Shown: piece after piece, positions 35,480-45,061 of the stretch
Numbering within the stretch: the stretch's first letter is position 1
Layout: each line of letters starts with the position of its first letter
DNA from: Desulfoluna butyratoxydans
GTDB taxonomy: Bacteria; Desulfobacterota; Desulfobacteria; Desulfobacterales; Desulfolunaceae
NCBI RefSeq assembly: GCF_900699765.1
Contig: NZ_CAADHO010000015.1
Span: 42,699-106,698, forward strand
Direction of reading: 5' to 3'
Length of the DNA: 64,000 bases
Program-made: the position numbers and the translations under genes
The notes under the pieces: generated by a model
Database searches by the model: none
What the model saw: only the letters and a program-made list of their open reading frames with translations
Told to the model about the DNA's origin: nothing

Positions 35480-35570
35480 GATCGGTTAATATCCTCACTA
35501 CTTTGAGAAAGGTGTCCTCCAATGACGGTAGGCTGCCGCCATGGCACACCGCAACAATTCACTCTGGCGT

Positions 35571-36989
35571 TCAAGGTTTGACCGCATCAACTATAAGGGA
35601 GGTATACGCAAGAGTCCTGTTCCGATTTCTTTCGTCATATCTGGAGGATCTTTTTACAAAACCGGATTCACGCTTCCAGTCAACAAAATGAAATTTGGCT
35701 TTCTCATCAAACCATTCAAGAAGCTGCACCTGAAAACCAACCTTTTCGAGGATCCCCGTCAAGGTTTTATAATTGTAAAGTGCTTTGTGATCGGATGATC
35801 CTACTCCCCATCCGCCTGGCCTGACCTGGTTTATATACTCTTCGTCGGGGTGAAAACCGTCAGGAACCGCAATCCTTATGTGCCCGCCTTTTGACAAGTG
35901 GGCCTTGCAGTTATTTAATGCCATCGTCAACTGTTTTATGTTTAAATGTTCGAACACATGCTCAGCCAGAAAAACCTCCACAGAATCCTTTGGAAAATAG
36001 TTGTTGATTTGTTTTGGATTAGTGATATCCAACTCCGGATAATCCGTTGCGATCCAACCGGGATACCGCGTTGTGTTGGCTCCGATAATGACCCGGTAGC
36101 CGCAAGATGCTTTTTTTGAAATTTTTTTTATCCGCATGGATAATAACATCGCCCTCAATTTGGTAAGAGGATATTTCAAATTGATTAAAACCGTCTTGCA
36201 GGCAACCCTCATCAAATTTAGAGGAAGCCATTTCAATGGAGAGGTCAGCAGGACAAACGATGCTGTATATAGAGGATGCATTATCGTCTTTATCGAAAAT
36301 ACAGATTTCAAGAAACAAGCATAGTTGCCGGAATAATCAAGGCCCTGTCGCCCGGTGTCGTGGAGCATGGGGACCAAAGATACTGAGGGGGATGTGATGA
36401 GGGCGTATCCTTTTCTATGTGCCCTCATGGTGAATTCATAATCCGACCAATAATGGGGGAGAATGATCGGGTGAAAATCTCCAATTTCCTGAAAATCTTT
36501 CCACCGCAGGAAAAGTCCCCTGGTGGACAGGCAGTTTATTTTTTCCGGTGCGGAAGCGATATCGAAGGTGAATTTTTTTGTGTTCACATGGATACCGGTT
36601 TCAAAAGAGGGGGCTCCGGGGGTTGATTGGGATTGTGCTAAAAGGATGCTTCGTTTACTGCCGTGCAGAACGGATATTCCCTTTTCAAGAAAGTCCGGTT
36701 CAATGTGGACATCGTCATTGATGATCAGGACGGTGTCATCCCCTGGGATATTCTTTTTTTTAAGCCATTCAAACCCCTTTTGCAGGCATCCGGCCCACCA
36801 CCAACTTCCAGATCCGGTGATTACAGTCAACTTTTTGATTCGTTCGCTAACCATTTCTTTCGTGCCATCGGTGGAACCATCATCCACCAATATTAAGTGA
36901 AAATCATTCCAGCTTTGGTCAAGCAAAGATTCAACAAATCCCATGGTGATCTTCCTGCGATTGTGAACCGGAAGGATTATATAAACCAT
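35571..36989 (-). CDS. Bifunctional GT2 glycosyltransferase-methyltransferase fusion
   Basis: 472 residues. The first 240 or so form a rhamnosyltransferase-like GT2 domain (IILPVHNRRKITMGF, LVDDGSTDGT, IINDDVHIEPDF, and WSDYEF late in the domain). The last 150 look like a SAM-dependent methyltransferase: WIATDYPELDITNP, EVFLAEHVFEHL and LSKGGHIRIAVPDGFHP. The methyltransferase part lacks a clear GxGxG motif, as in several type-11-like proteins of glycan loci. Starts 4 bp after the upstream methyltransferase gene. It could add and methylate the same sugar. Confidence 0.78.
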   Translation of the reverse strand: MVYIILPVHNRRKITMGFVESLLDQSWNDFHLILVDDGSTDGTKEMVSERIKKLTVITGSGSWWWAGCLQKGFEWLKKKNIPGDDTVLIINDDVHIEPDFLEKGISVLHGSKRSILLAQSQSTPGAPSFETGIHVNTKKFTFDIASAPEKINCLSTRGLFLRWKDFQEIGDFHPIILPHYWSDYEFTMRAHRKGYALITSPSVSLVPMLHDTGRQGLDYSGNYACFLKSVFSIKTIMHPLYTASFVLLTSPLKWLPLNLMRVACKTVLINLKYPLTKLRAMLLSMRIKKISKKASCGYRVIIGANTTRYPGWIATDYPELDITNPKQINNYFPKDSVEVFLAEHVFEHLNIKQLTMALNNCKAHLSKGGHIRIAVPDGFHPDEEYINQVRPGGWGVGSSDHKALYNYKTLTGILEKVGFQVQLLEWFDEKAKFHFVDWKRESGFVKRSSRYDERNRNRTLAYTSLIVDAVKP

Positions 36990-36992
36990 TAT

Positions 36993-37937
36993 TTAAGGTT
37001 TCTCCAAAATAAACAAATGGTTGTCGCCATAGCCCAAGGCATCGAAAAGGCGAGTTATCATATGGTTAATTTTCGTTATGTGGGTGAGAGCGAGAAGGGC
37101 ACGCCAATATCTTTTCTTTGGGACGGGACCGCAGTTCGGAGACCAGAAATCGGAGGCAACAGTGTATTTCGGATAAAATAAAAGATGATGCCATTGAAAG
37201 CTCAGCCAATGGGAATTTGTTATTGATTTCACCTTCAGAATTTCAAGGCCCGCCTTGCGTGCGGTCATCCCCATGGATTCTTTGGAAAAAAAATGCTGAT
37301 GGTAAGGTGTATGCCAGTTGATCCATCGCTGTGAGAAGATTCTCGCTCCCCAACCCTGACTGTTTGGAACGGTGATAATGATTTGCCCCTTGGGTTTCAA
37401 TATCCTCGCGGCCCTCCTCAACGTCTCGATGGGATCCGTCATATGCTCCATCACCTGATCCATGGTGATATAGTCGAAAAAGTTGGGTTCATAAATGGTC
37501 GGATCAAACACACCGACATGAACCCGGAAACCTTGTTTCTCTGCCACGCGGCGAATGTTTTCATCAGCCTCAACCCCGTATACATCACATCCCCTTGAGG
37601 CGTGATACCCCAGGGATTCTCCAAAACCACACCCGATGTCGAGAATGCGAACATCCTTGGGAACCCAGCGAAAGGCCGAAGCATACTCACCGTTGAGCCA
37701 GCAATCCCTCTTTTTTTTCTCAATATGGGGGCAATACTCATCGGCGTCTAACGCCGATCGGGGATAATAGTCGGTGTACAGGCGTGCCAGTTGATCCGGG
37801 GAGAAGGAGCTTTCTAGGAAAACGTGTCCGCAAATGCGGCAGCGCCTTAGTTTGAATTTGCCGGGATAACCGTATCGATCGTCCCATAAATTAAAGGATG
37901 GGACAGAATGTGAGGATTTGCATATTGGGCATTTCAT
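36993..37937 (-). CDS. SAM-dependent methyltransferase with N-terminal zinc ribbon
   Basis: 314 residues. An N-terminal four-Cys motif (C3, C6, C33, C36) precedes a class I methyltransferase domain with motif I ILDIGCGFGESLG at 98-110, then VYGVEAD and a FDYITMDQVMEHM block, followed by VPNSQGW. This arrangement matches sugar C- or O-methyltransferases of deoxysugar and O-antigen loci. The start overlaps the upstream GT2 by 4 bp. Confidence 0.87.
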   Translation of the reverse strand: MKCPICKSSHSVPSFNLWDDRYGYPGKFKLRRCRICGHVFLESSFSPDQLARLYTDYYPRSALDADEYCPHIEKKKRDCWLNGEYASAFRWVPKDVRILDIGCGFGESLGYHASRGCDVYGVEADENIRRVAEKQGFRVHVGVFDPTIYEPNFFDYITMDQVMEHMTDPIETLRRAARILKPKGQIIITVPNSQGWGARIFSQRWINWHTPYHQHFFSKESMGMTARKAGLEILKVKSITNSHWLSFQWHHLLFYPKYTVASDFWSPNCGPVPKKRYWRALLALTHITKINHMITRLFDALGYGDNHLFILEKP

Positions 37938-38836
37938 AAGGCGTTTCTCAGGGTGTGGTGGGGACCTTTGACAAGTGTTAGCGTATTGTGACAGCGCATC
38001 ATAACCACGCGATAATTACGATTAAACTGGAACAGTTTGCAAGCCAAAGGGTGTAGAAAAGAGGGGAGTCGTTTTCGGTGTTTGAAATAGAAGCGAAGGA
38101 GGCGGTCTTCTTCGAGGCTCGGATATCCTTGTTCACTTATCTCATTAAAATACGCCTGGATGTTTTCACTCTTCTGACCAGCAACCTTTCTAAAACAGCT
38201 GATGTGTGCGTTTAATGAGTAAAGGTGCGTGTGCTTGGAAAATTCAATCCATAAGAAATAGTCACCTGCAAGGGAAAGGCTTTCATCTACTCCTCCGGAT
38301 TCATGCCAGAGATTCGCCAACCAGAACACACTGTCTTGTTGGATGAAATGAAGAACGGGCCCATAGAGTCCTTTGGAAATGAGTTGGCGGCTATAAAGAT
38401 TGCACTTGCCGGATGCATATAAAGTAGAAGCCTCATCTAAATAAGAGGTTATGCCCTTGAGCCAGCGAATTTGCGAAAATTTTGAAAAGGTTTTGGAGAC
38501 TGTATCAAAAGCCCCGTTCCGATAAACATCGTCTGAATTAATCCATGCATAGATATCGCCTGTTGCCTTAGCGAAGCCTTTATTGATTGCTTCATACATG
38601 CCCGAATCTTTCCCAGATAAGAATTTGATAGTCACTTGTCGGCAAAAAATAGGCCTGTCACACGTCAAAAGGGAATGCTGGTACGCTTTTACAATATCTG
38701 GGGTGCGGTCCGTTGAACAAGCATCAACCACAATATACTCTATCTCGAAGTCACCTTTCTGGCTGATGACACTTTCTATGGTTTCACCGATATATTTCTG
38801 ACTGTTGTATGAGGGTGTTACGATGCTGAATTTCAC
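37934..38836 (-). CDS. Family 2 glycosyltransferase
   Basis: 300-residue GT-A enzyme: KFSIVTPSYNSQKYI, YIVVDACSTDRT, and the metal site WINSDDVY at about 100. YEAINKGFAKATGDI is characteristic of the WcaA-like group. No membrane helix. It is followed without gap by the zinc-ribbon methyltransferase and preceded by the asparagine-synthetase-like gene 147 bp away. Confidence 0.87.
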   Translation of the reverse strand: MKFSIVTPSYNSQKYIGETIESVISQKGDFEIEYIVVDACSTDRTPDIVKAYQHSLLTCDRPIFCRQVTIKFLSGKDSGMYEAINKGFAKATGDIYAWINSDDVYRNGAFDTVSKTFSKFSQIRWLKGITSYLDEASTLYASGKCNLYSRQLISKGLYGPVLHFIQQDSVFWLANLWHESGGVDESLSLAGDYFLWIEFSKHTHLYSLNAHISCFRKVAGQKSENIQAYFNEISEQGYPSLEEDRLLRFYFKHRKRLPSFLHPLACKLFQFNRNYRVVMMRCHNTLTLVKGPHHTLRNAL

Positions 38837-38983
38837 AGCTGCACTCGCTTTTTTGATATCCGGATCGTTCTCGGAAAAAAAAATGCTTTATTCCAAGTTC
38901 GGTAAGCCGATACGTTATTTCCCGAGAATGATAAATTTACCGATATTATGTTATCAAACAAGTGTGGTTCCTACTTTAAAATC

Positions 38984-40933
38984 TCAGAACGTTTTGTTTT
39001 GGACGACACCGGCATACCACAGTTCCAAAACAGTTATTTTATATAAAAGAAACAAATCGGGTCCGAATGTGTCGGCTCTCTTGAGGAGTCTATCCAGTGT
39101 ACATGTAGACGTTACATGGTTGGAGATAAGGTAACCGCTTTTTACATAATCATAATAGGTTTTTACAATTTGTGTCATCCATTCATTAACAGGTGGTTGA
39201 AATCCCTGTTTCGGTCTGTGAAGCACCTCGGTCGGAAGAATATCTTCTACAGCGGTTTTTAAGAGAGCTTTATGCCGGTATTCGACCTCTTCGTGTGTGT
39301 TCATGATGCCGATCACCGTCTCAATCAAGCGATGATTGAGAAACGGGCAACGCGCTTCCACCGAAGAGTCCATGCTGACTCTGTCCCCCAGGGAAAGACA
39401 GTTTGAAACGAGCCATGTTTCAAATAGCGCCTTGCATACCGCCATATTGATTTCGTGTGGTTCTTTTAACCCCTTCAACTTATCTGAAAACTGGCGGAAA
39501 GGATTTCGATGGGGGATCTGTCTCGCAAAATCAGGGGTATAGAAATTGGCAAGCGCCCCTATGGCATGCTGAAAATCCGGAACGAGGTTGCTCAGGACCA
39601 ATTGATCCGGCCTGTGAACCGCCATTTCGGCCAGCCTTTTTCCCTTGGAAACGAGGTCCCGAAATGGTTTCGGAGCTGTTTGAGAATAATTTAACCGCCG
39701 ATAAAAACGGGTAAAGGCAATGCGTTCAAGTATCGGGGAAATTGCTTTTAAAAATTGTGAATCATACTCTGCGGCGGGCATTTTTTTTCTCGTCATATCC
39801 GCTGCCCTTATCATCCATTCATAGCCCCAGAAAAGCTCATCTCCTCCAATACCGGACAACATCACTTTGATTCCGTGGTCCGAAGCAAGTTCCATGACTG
39901 CATAGTGGCCATAGGCAGCAATATCTCCGATTGGATCATCCATAATTGTTACCAGTTCAGGGAAACGATCTACAAAATGACTCGTCTTAAGTTCTATATC
40001 AAAGAAAGGAATCCCGTTTTCTATTGCCAGCTTGGCTGCGTCGCTCCTCTCATCGTAGGGCGGCCTGCCCGGATACCCAACACTGAAAGCGCTCAGGGGG
40101 GCGTTGCTCATCGAGGCCGCAAGGGTCGCAATAATTCCGGAATCGATACCGCCACTAAGCGCAACCCCCACGGGTACGTCTGAACGTAAGGTCAGTTCCA
40201 TGGAACGCTCAAGCTGCTGGCGAACCAGCTGCGCAGGGTTTCCATATACTGGCCTGGCGTCAGTAAGACACCAATATCGCTCTGGTTTGATGGTCCATTG
40301 ATCACATCGAATCACGAGAAAATGGGCGGCGGGCAGTTTATGTATTCCTTCTAAGGCAGTTTCAGGTTCGGGGACATATTGGTTGTGGAGATACGCGTCC
40401 ATAGCCGCAGGGGAAATACGGGGCGTAGATGGAAGCAAATGGAGCAGTGATTTTAATTCGGACGAAAAAACGAACTGTTTGTTGTCTGACCAGTAATAAA
40501 GTGGTTTCTCACCGGTCCGGTCACGGGCCAGAAACAGTTCTTTTTTATTTTTATCCCAGATAGCGAAAGAAAACATCCCTACCAATTTATTGAGGCAGGA
40601 GCTTCCCCACTGGGCATAGGCTTCCAGGAGGACTTCGGTGTCACTTTGGCTTTTAAAGACGCAGCCCAACTGAACCAGTTCCCGTTTCAGTTCAATGAAA
40701 TTATATATTTCTCCATTGCATGAGATCCAGTACCTGCCGCAGTGGGAAGGCATCGGTTGATGCCCTTTGCTGCTCAGGTCAATTATGGACAGACGGACGT
40801 GTCCTAGTTGAATCTGTTCATCACTGTATATCCCACGGTCATCGGGCCCCCGGTGGTGGAGGCTGTCCAGTGCTGTTTCCAGTGACTGGCCTCCGACGGG
40901 AGGATACGACAATGCTCCGATTATACCGCACAT
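38984..40933 (-). CDS. Asparagine synthase-like glutamine amidotransferase
   Basis: 649 residues from ATG 40933, so that C2 (MCGIIGAL) is the Ntn nucleophile of the glutaminase domain. The RGPDD and NGEIYN blocks follow, and the synthase domain has SGGIDSG for ATP-pyrophosphatase activity. In polysaccharide loci such AsnB homologues probably amidate a sugar acid or a precursor and not free aspartate; this is inference from context. AAGGAC lies upstream. The last residues differ from housekeeping AsnB. Confidence 0.85.
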   Translation of the reverse strand: MCGIIGALSYPPVGGQSLETALDSLHHRGPDDRGIYSDEQIQLGHVRLSIIDLSSKGHQPMPSHCGRYWISCNGEIYNFIELKRELVQLGCVFKSQSDTEVLLEAYAQWGSSCLNKLVGMFSFAIWDKNKKELFLARDRTGEKPLYYWSDNKQFVFSSELKSLLHLLPSTPRISPAAMDAYLHNQYVPEPETALEGIHKLPAAHFLVIRCDQWTIKPERYWCLTDARPVYGNPAQLVRQQLERSMELTLRSDVPVGVALSGGIDSGIIATLAASMSNAPLSAFSVGYPGRPPYDERSDAAKLAIENGIPFFDIELKTSHFVDRFPELVTIMDDPIGDIAAYGHYAVMELASDHGIKVMLSGIGGDELFWGYEWMIRAADMTRKKMPAAEYDSQFLKAISPILERIAFTRFYRRLNYSQTAPKPFRDLVSKGKRLAEMAVHRPDQLVLSNLVPDFQHAIGALANFYTPDFARQIPHRNPFRQFSDKLKGLKEPHEINMAVCKALFETWLVSNCLSLGDRVSMDSSVEARCPFLNHRLIETVIGIMNTHEEVEYRHKALLKTAVEDILPTEVLHRPKQGFQPPVNEWMTQIVKTYYDYVKSGYLISNHVTSTCTLDRLLKRADTFGPDLFLLYKITVLELWYAGVVQNKTF

Positions 40934-41170
40934 GGCTAAGTCCTTAACATCGTGACACAACTGAAATTATATTTTTGTGAGAAAGTAACACTTTCTGCCA
41001 TTATCCGCATCGGTCGAAACTCCTGCCTTACCTGAGGCGGCACCAACATATAGGCTTCTGATTGGCGACGTAATACTATGATATTTTTACTGGTTGTTCG
41101 TCTGTAAGAAAAAAATATTTTTTTCTTCGAAGGGAGAATATTGACAGTGGTAAGGGTGAGAATCATGACT

Positions 41171-43729
41171 TCAAATCATCTGGATGGTTGGTTGAGAGTC
41201 TCTCTTTACGGAAATTGTTGTTTCGATTGAAAACGTTTCCAATTCCTTACTGTGGAAAACCAAGTGATGGAGGGCTCTGCCGTCGAAACTCAATGAATCC
41301 TCAAAGTGCAAAATCTCATCAGCCCACTTTGCTGTTACCTCGAACGTCATGCTGTTTACAGTTCCAACGGCTTTATAGGCATCCAGGTCGAATTTTACTC
41401 CTGAATGAAGATGAAATGCGACACGTCCCCTTTTTTTGAGTGTGCCATGATCGGTAATAATGATTTTTTCTACGGAGTCCGATATGATATGCCTTTGGTA
41501 TGAACTCATGTATTCTTTCCAGACCTCTGCGAGATCGAGAGTTAGCTCAACTTGCTGTTCGTTTCCAGAGCCTTTGGGGCAGACTCTTTTTTCGGGTAGA
41601 TTTTGATCTGGATAACTACCATTTGGAAGATATGGCGTAATAACATTATGCATTCTAGAGCATTTTGCCAGCAATGCTCTGGGGTCGTCATATTGCAACA
41701 TACCTCTGTCTACGAAAACGTCTGTTCCATCGGCTTCGACTGTGAACGCTCCCTTATCATAATGGGCGTGGCTGCTTGGATTTGGTTTCGAACCTGAAAA
41801 TAGAATCCGGAGGGAATGTGTTCCCGATTTCCTGGCGCTGACGGCAAACCCACTCTTTGGCATGATGTTGAATGTCGAAACGATCGGCTTGGAAACCTTT
41901 ATCTTGTCTGGTCCGTACACGAACCCAATGAGGCCGCCGCTGTTTATGAGACTACCTGTAACATTGTAAATGCTCCTGTTTTGGATGCATTGATGCAGGA
42001 TGTCGTTACAAATAGACCCGGGGAACAAGCCAGCCAGTACGGGAACGATATCGCCACAGAAATTTTCAGTTCTGCAGTCTCCGTCAACCGAACCTTTTCC
42101 CGGTTCGAAACTGGATAGTGTCGAAAGGTAATTGTCTGCTTTTTTAAAGTATCGGTTTATTATTCTGTGAGTGCTTTTCCCTCTGCTCCTGGCATAAGCG
42201 ACCAGGGCCGGGATCACGGCTTGAGCGGTCATACAAAAATAACCGATTCCCTCATCCACGCCTCCATCACGCATAATATAACGTTTAAGGATCTTGTTCA
42301 TGGTACCAAATTTAGCATTCACATATCTTCCCATGTGAGGCCATGCGTTCTCAAGGTACAATCCACCCAGAATTCCAGCTCGGCAAAACCATGCTCCCTG
42401 ATTGATTCGGTGCATATAATCGTGTTTCATCATATCCCTATCAATTATGGCGAGCCCTTTGTCCCATATACATTGTCGGACGAGATCCTTGGCCCTGTCT
42501 GTAAGAGCAAATGCGTACCAGTCGGCTAAAAGGACGACGCTGGTCGTGGTCATCTCTTCCATGAAGCAGCGAGTGCTCCATGTTGATCCTGTAAGTTTCT
42601 GTTCTGCAGATTGAACCCAATTTTCGGTATGAAGCATGCTCATTAAATATCTAAGTGCATGTTGCATCATCTGTTTGTCATCGTTGATTATTCCAACAAA
42701 TCCTAGGACAAGTGCTTCAAAATGATAGGGGGTCCTGTCATTTTCGCTTTCCCGAATATAGCGCCGATCGTCCGTGGGTAAAAATGCAGTCAGGTCCGCT
42801 TCGGGGTGGCGGTTCATATATATCGTTGCCTTTTCTTCCAAATATCGATAATGATCACTCCACCCTGGATATAGGCGTTTTTCTCTTAATTTTTCTAAAT
42901 CAGTTTCGTTAAATAATAAGCCTACTTGAAAATGAATATCTTCCCAGTTATCGAGGGGTTTTATTAAGCCTGTCCAGCTCGAATCGTATTTCTGTATGGA
43001 TGTTTGCAACTGTTTAACTAAAGAACTATTCTGCAATCCGAACCAACTCAACGACAGCATTTGTTCAAATTTATATTTCGTACTGATAATCATATATATC
43101 GCACAAATGTGACCTTTTGGGGCTGGAATGCAAATTTCCAATCGTGACCCTGTTCCCCAGAACACCTCGTCATGTTTATAAATTTTCCCGTCAACTTCAA
43201 ACTCAAACCGGATAGAAGTTTCAGGTATCATAGAGAGGCAAAACAGCATTTTGTCATATTGCGGATAAGACAAATCTGTTTCAAGGCGAAGACTGGCAGC
43301 GTCTCCCACCGAAGGACAGCTTTCCCATAAAAGGTTTGTCCAACACCAGAAATGCTGCAAGGAGCATCGTTGTGCGTTTATTGAAGAAAATGATACGGGT
43401 AGGCCCGTGGCGATGGTGGGGTCGTGGAAGGGGGCAAAAATGACTTCCTCCCATGTCGAAGTCAGTGGAAACAAAGTGTGTGTCCAAGGACCCTTTTCGG
43501 ACACGGGGGCAGGAACTTTTGGGCCCCGACTTATGACCCTTAAATACCCGAGGATTATATTTTGAATCGTTATGGGGAGATGATAAAACAAATTCCTTAA
43601 AATGTTGGATTTTCGTCCCCCTACCGGAAAAGATTTGATGTATCGAATCAACTTTTGAGGAATGGTCTTATGTGGTTGATTTGTTTTAAAAATATTTGAT
43701 ATGTGTTTGGCGCTCTGAGACTTTTTCAT
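41171..43729 (-). CDS. Heparinase II/III-like protein
   Basis: 852 residues. The C-terminal third carries the heparinase II/III beta-domain signature SSHAHYDKGAFTVEADGTDVFVDRGMLQYDD. The middle (about 250-560) is helix-rich like the alpha/alpha toroid of polysaccharide lyases, with a conserved-looking HRINQGAWFCRAGILGGLYL. No signal peptide or clear membrane helix is visible at the basic N-terminus, so it may be cytoplasmic, which is unusual for a lyase. It lies between asnB and wzt inside the O-antigen locus and looks more AT-rich than neighbours. Confidence 0.78.
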   Translation of the reverse strand: MKKSQSAKHISNIFKTNQPHKTIPQKLIRYIKSFPVGGRKSNILRNLFYHLPITIQNIILGYLRVISRGPKVPAPVSEKGPWTHTLFPLTSTWEEVIFAPFHDPTIATGLPVSFSSINAQRCSLQHFWCWTNLLWESCPSVGDAASLRLETDLSYPQYDKMLFCLSMIPETSIRFEFEVDGKIYKHDEVFWGTGSRLEICIPAPKGHICAIYMIISTKYKFEQMLSLSWFGLQNSSLVKQLQTSIQKYDSSWTGLIKPLDNWEDIHFQVGLLFNETDLEKLREKRLYPGWSDHYRYLEEKATIYMNRHPEADLTAFLPTDDRRYIRESENDRTPYHFEALVLGFVGIINDDKQMMQHALRYLMSMLHTENWVQSAEQKLTGSTWSTRCFMEEMTTTSVVLLADWYAFALTDRAKDLVRQCIWDKGLAIIDRDMMKHDYMHRINQGAWFCRAGILGGLYLENAWPHMGRYVNAKFGTMNKILKRYIMRDGGVDEGIGYFCMTAQAVIPALVAYARSRGKSTHRIINRYFKKADNYLSTLSSFEPGKGSVDGDCRTENFCGDIVPVLAGLFPGSICNDILHQCIQNRSIYNVTGSLINSGGLIGFVYGPDKIKVSKPIVSTFNIMPKSGFAVSARKSGTHSLRILFSGSKPNPSSHAHYDKGAFTVEADGTDVFVDRGMLQYDDPRALLAKCSRMHNVITPYLPNGSYPDQNLPEKRVCPKGSGNEQQVELTLDLAEVWKEYMSSYQRHIISDSVEKIIITDHGTLKKRGRVAFHLHSGVKFDLDAYKAVGTVNSMTFEVTAKWADEILHFEDSLSFDGRALHHLVFHSKELETFSIETTISVKRDSQPTIQMI

Positions 43730-43774
43730 GGCTGCCTTATGAATTATGAATGTTTAGGTAGGGAGCTTTTGCCT

Positions 43775-45055
43775 TTACAACTCCGATGCTAACTCCCAAT
43801 CATGATCAATAACAAGAGGGGTGTGTCCTGGAATTTGGCCAGTCCCATAATAATCTCCTCCTACCACATCGAAATATGCCGCAAAAGGCCCCGTTAAATA
43901 ATCTGATTCCAGACCGTTCACCAGAAGTCTAAAGCCGAAGCCATATCGCCCAGCTGTAAGGGGCAGACGGGAGATCTTGCAGTCTATAAAACCTGTGGGG
44001 GGCAATGCCTCCGGTATAAATAGTCCCCGTTCCCTCGTGTTGTTTCTGAACAGGTTTATATTTTTCATATCTCTAATGGTAAAACTGAAGTCCAGATCAC
44101 GGACATACGAAATGGATGAAGCATATTTAAATCGAAACGTATAATCCTTTCCTGTCATAGCAATATCTACAGGGGTTCCAGAATGATCCAGAATTTGGAA
44201 AGAGAGTATTCGAAGGACTCCAGATCCCTGTCGGTCTTTACGGTTTTCAAATGACCAACTGGCGTTCTGCTCCATCAGTGCGGAAGTATAAGTCTGAATG
44301 CCGGCTTCAACGTCGCCGTCATAAAGAGATGTCCCACCATCGAGGACACAAACCCTAGAACAGAGAGATTCTATTGCTCCGAGATTATGACTGACAAATA
44401 TGACGGTCCTATCAGCGTCTGTCGTTTCTTTCATTTTACCGATACATTTTTCTTGAAATTGGATGTCGCCAACAGCTAAGACTTCATCAACAATCAAAAT
44501 CTCAGGTTCCAGGTGGGCTGCAACGGCAAATGCGAGTCGTACATACATTCCACTGGAATATCGTTTAACCGGGGTATCAAGAAATTTTTCAATTTCTGCA
44601 AAGGCAACAATTTCATCAAAACGCTTTTTGATATCATTTTTAGTCATTCCGAGGATTGCGCCGTTTAGAAAAATATTTTCTCGTCCGGTGAGCTCAGGGT
44701 GGAAGCCGGTACCGACTTCAAGAAGGCTTGCAACCCTCCCTTTGATATGAATTTTGCCAGCAGTCGGATGTGTGATTCTGCTCAGGATTTTGAGCAGTGT
44801 CGATTTTCCGGCACCATTTCGTCCAATGATACCGAGCCTATCTCCCTGCTTCATTTCGAAATTAATGCCTTGCAATGCCCAGAATTCATTTTGCGTTGTA
44901 GCGTTCGCGTTTTGCGATAACGGATAGCGCATCCGCTGGTAAAATCTTCTTACACCATGCGAAAGAGAGTCACGGAACGTTTGATACTCTCTCTGTTTAT
45001 GATGGCCGAGAGTATATTTTTTTCCCAGGTTATTGACTGTGATTATATTGCTCAT
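43775..45055 (-). CDS. wzt: O-antigen/polysaccharide ABC exporter ATPase with C-terminal carbohydrate-binding domain (Wzt)
   Basis: 426 residues. The ATPase domain has Walker A GRNGAGKST at 78-86, signature YSSGMYVRLAFAVA and Walker B ILIVDEVLAVGD. A C-terminal extension of about 170 residues with beta-strand character follows, like the Wzt domain that recognises the capped end of the finished glycan in O9a and related systems. It is 6 bp after wzm. Together they export a lipid-linked O-polysaccharide without Wzx/Wzy. Confidence 0.93.
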   Translation of the reverse strand: MSNIITVNNLGKKYTLGHHKQREYQTFRDSLSHGVRRFYQRMRYPLSQNANATTQNEFWALQGINFEMKQGDRLGIIGRNGAGKSTLLKILSRITHPTAGKIHIKGRVASLLEVGTGFHPELTGRENIFLNGAILGMTKNDIKKRFDEIVAFAEIEKFLDTPVKRYSSGMYVRLAFAVAAHLEPEILIVDEVLAVGDIQFQEKCIGKMKETTDADRTVIFVSHNLGAIESLCSRVCVLDGGTSLYDGDVEAGIQTYTSALMEQNASWSFENRKDRQGSGVLRILSFQILDHSGTPVDIAMTGKDYTFRFKYASSISYVRDLDFSFTIRDMKNINLFRNNTRERGLFIPEALPPTGFIDCKISRLPLTAGRYGFGFRLLVNGLESDYLTGPFAAYFDVVGGDYYGTGQIPGHTPLVIDHDWELASEL

Positions 45056-45061
45056 AGTGAT

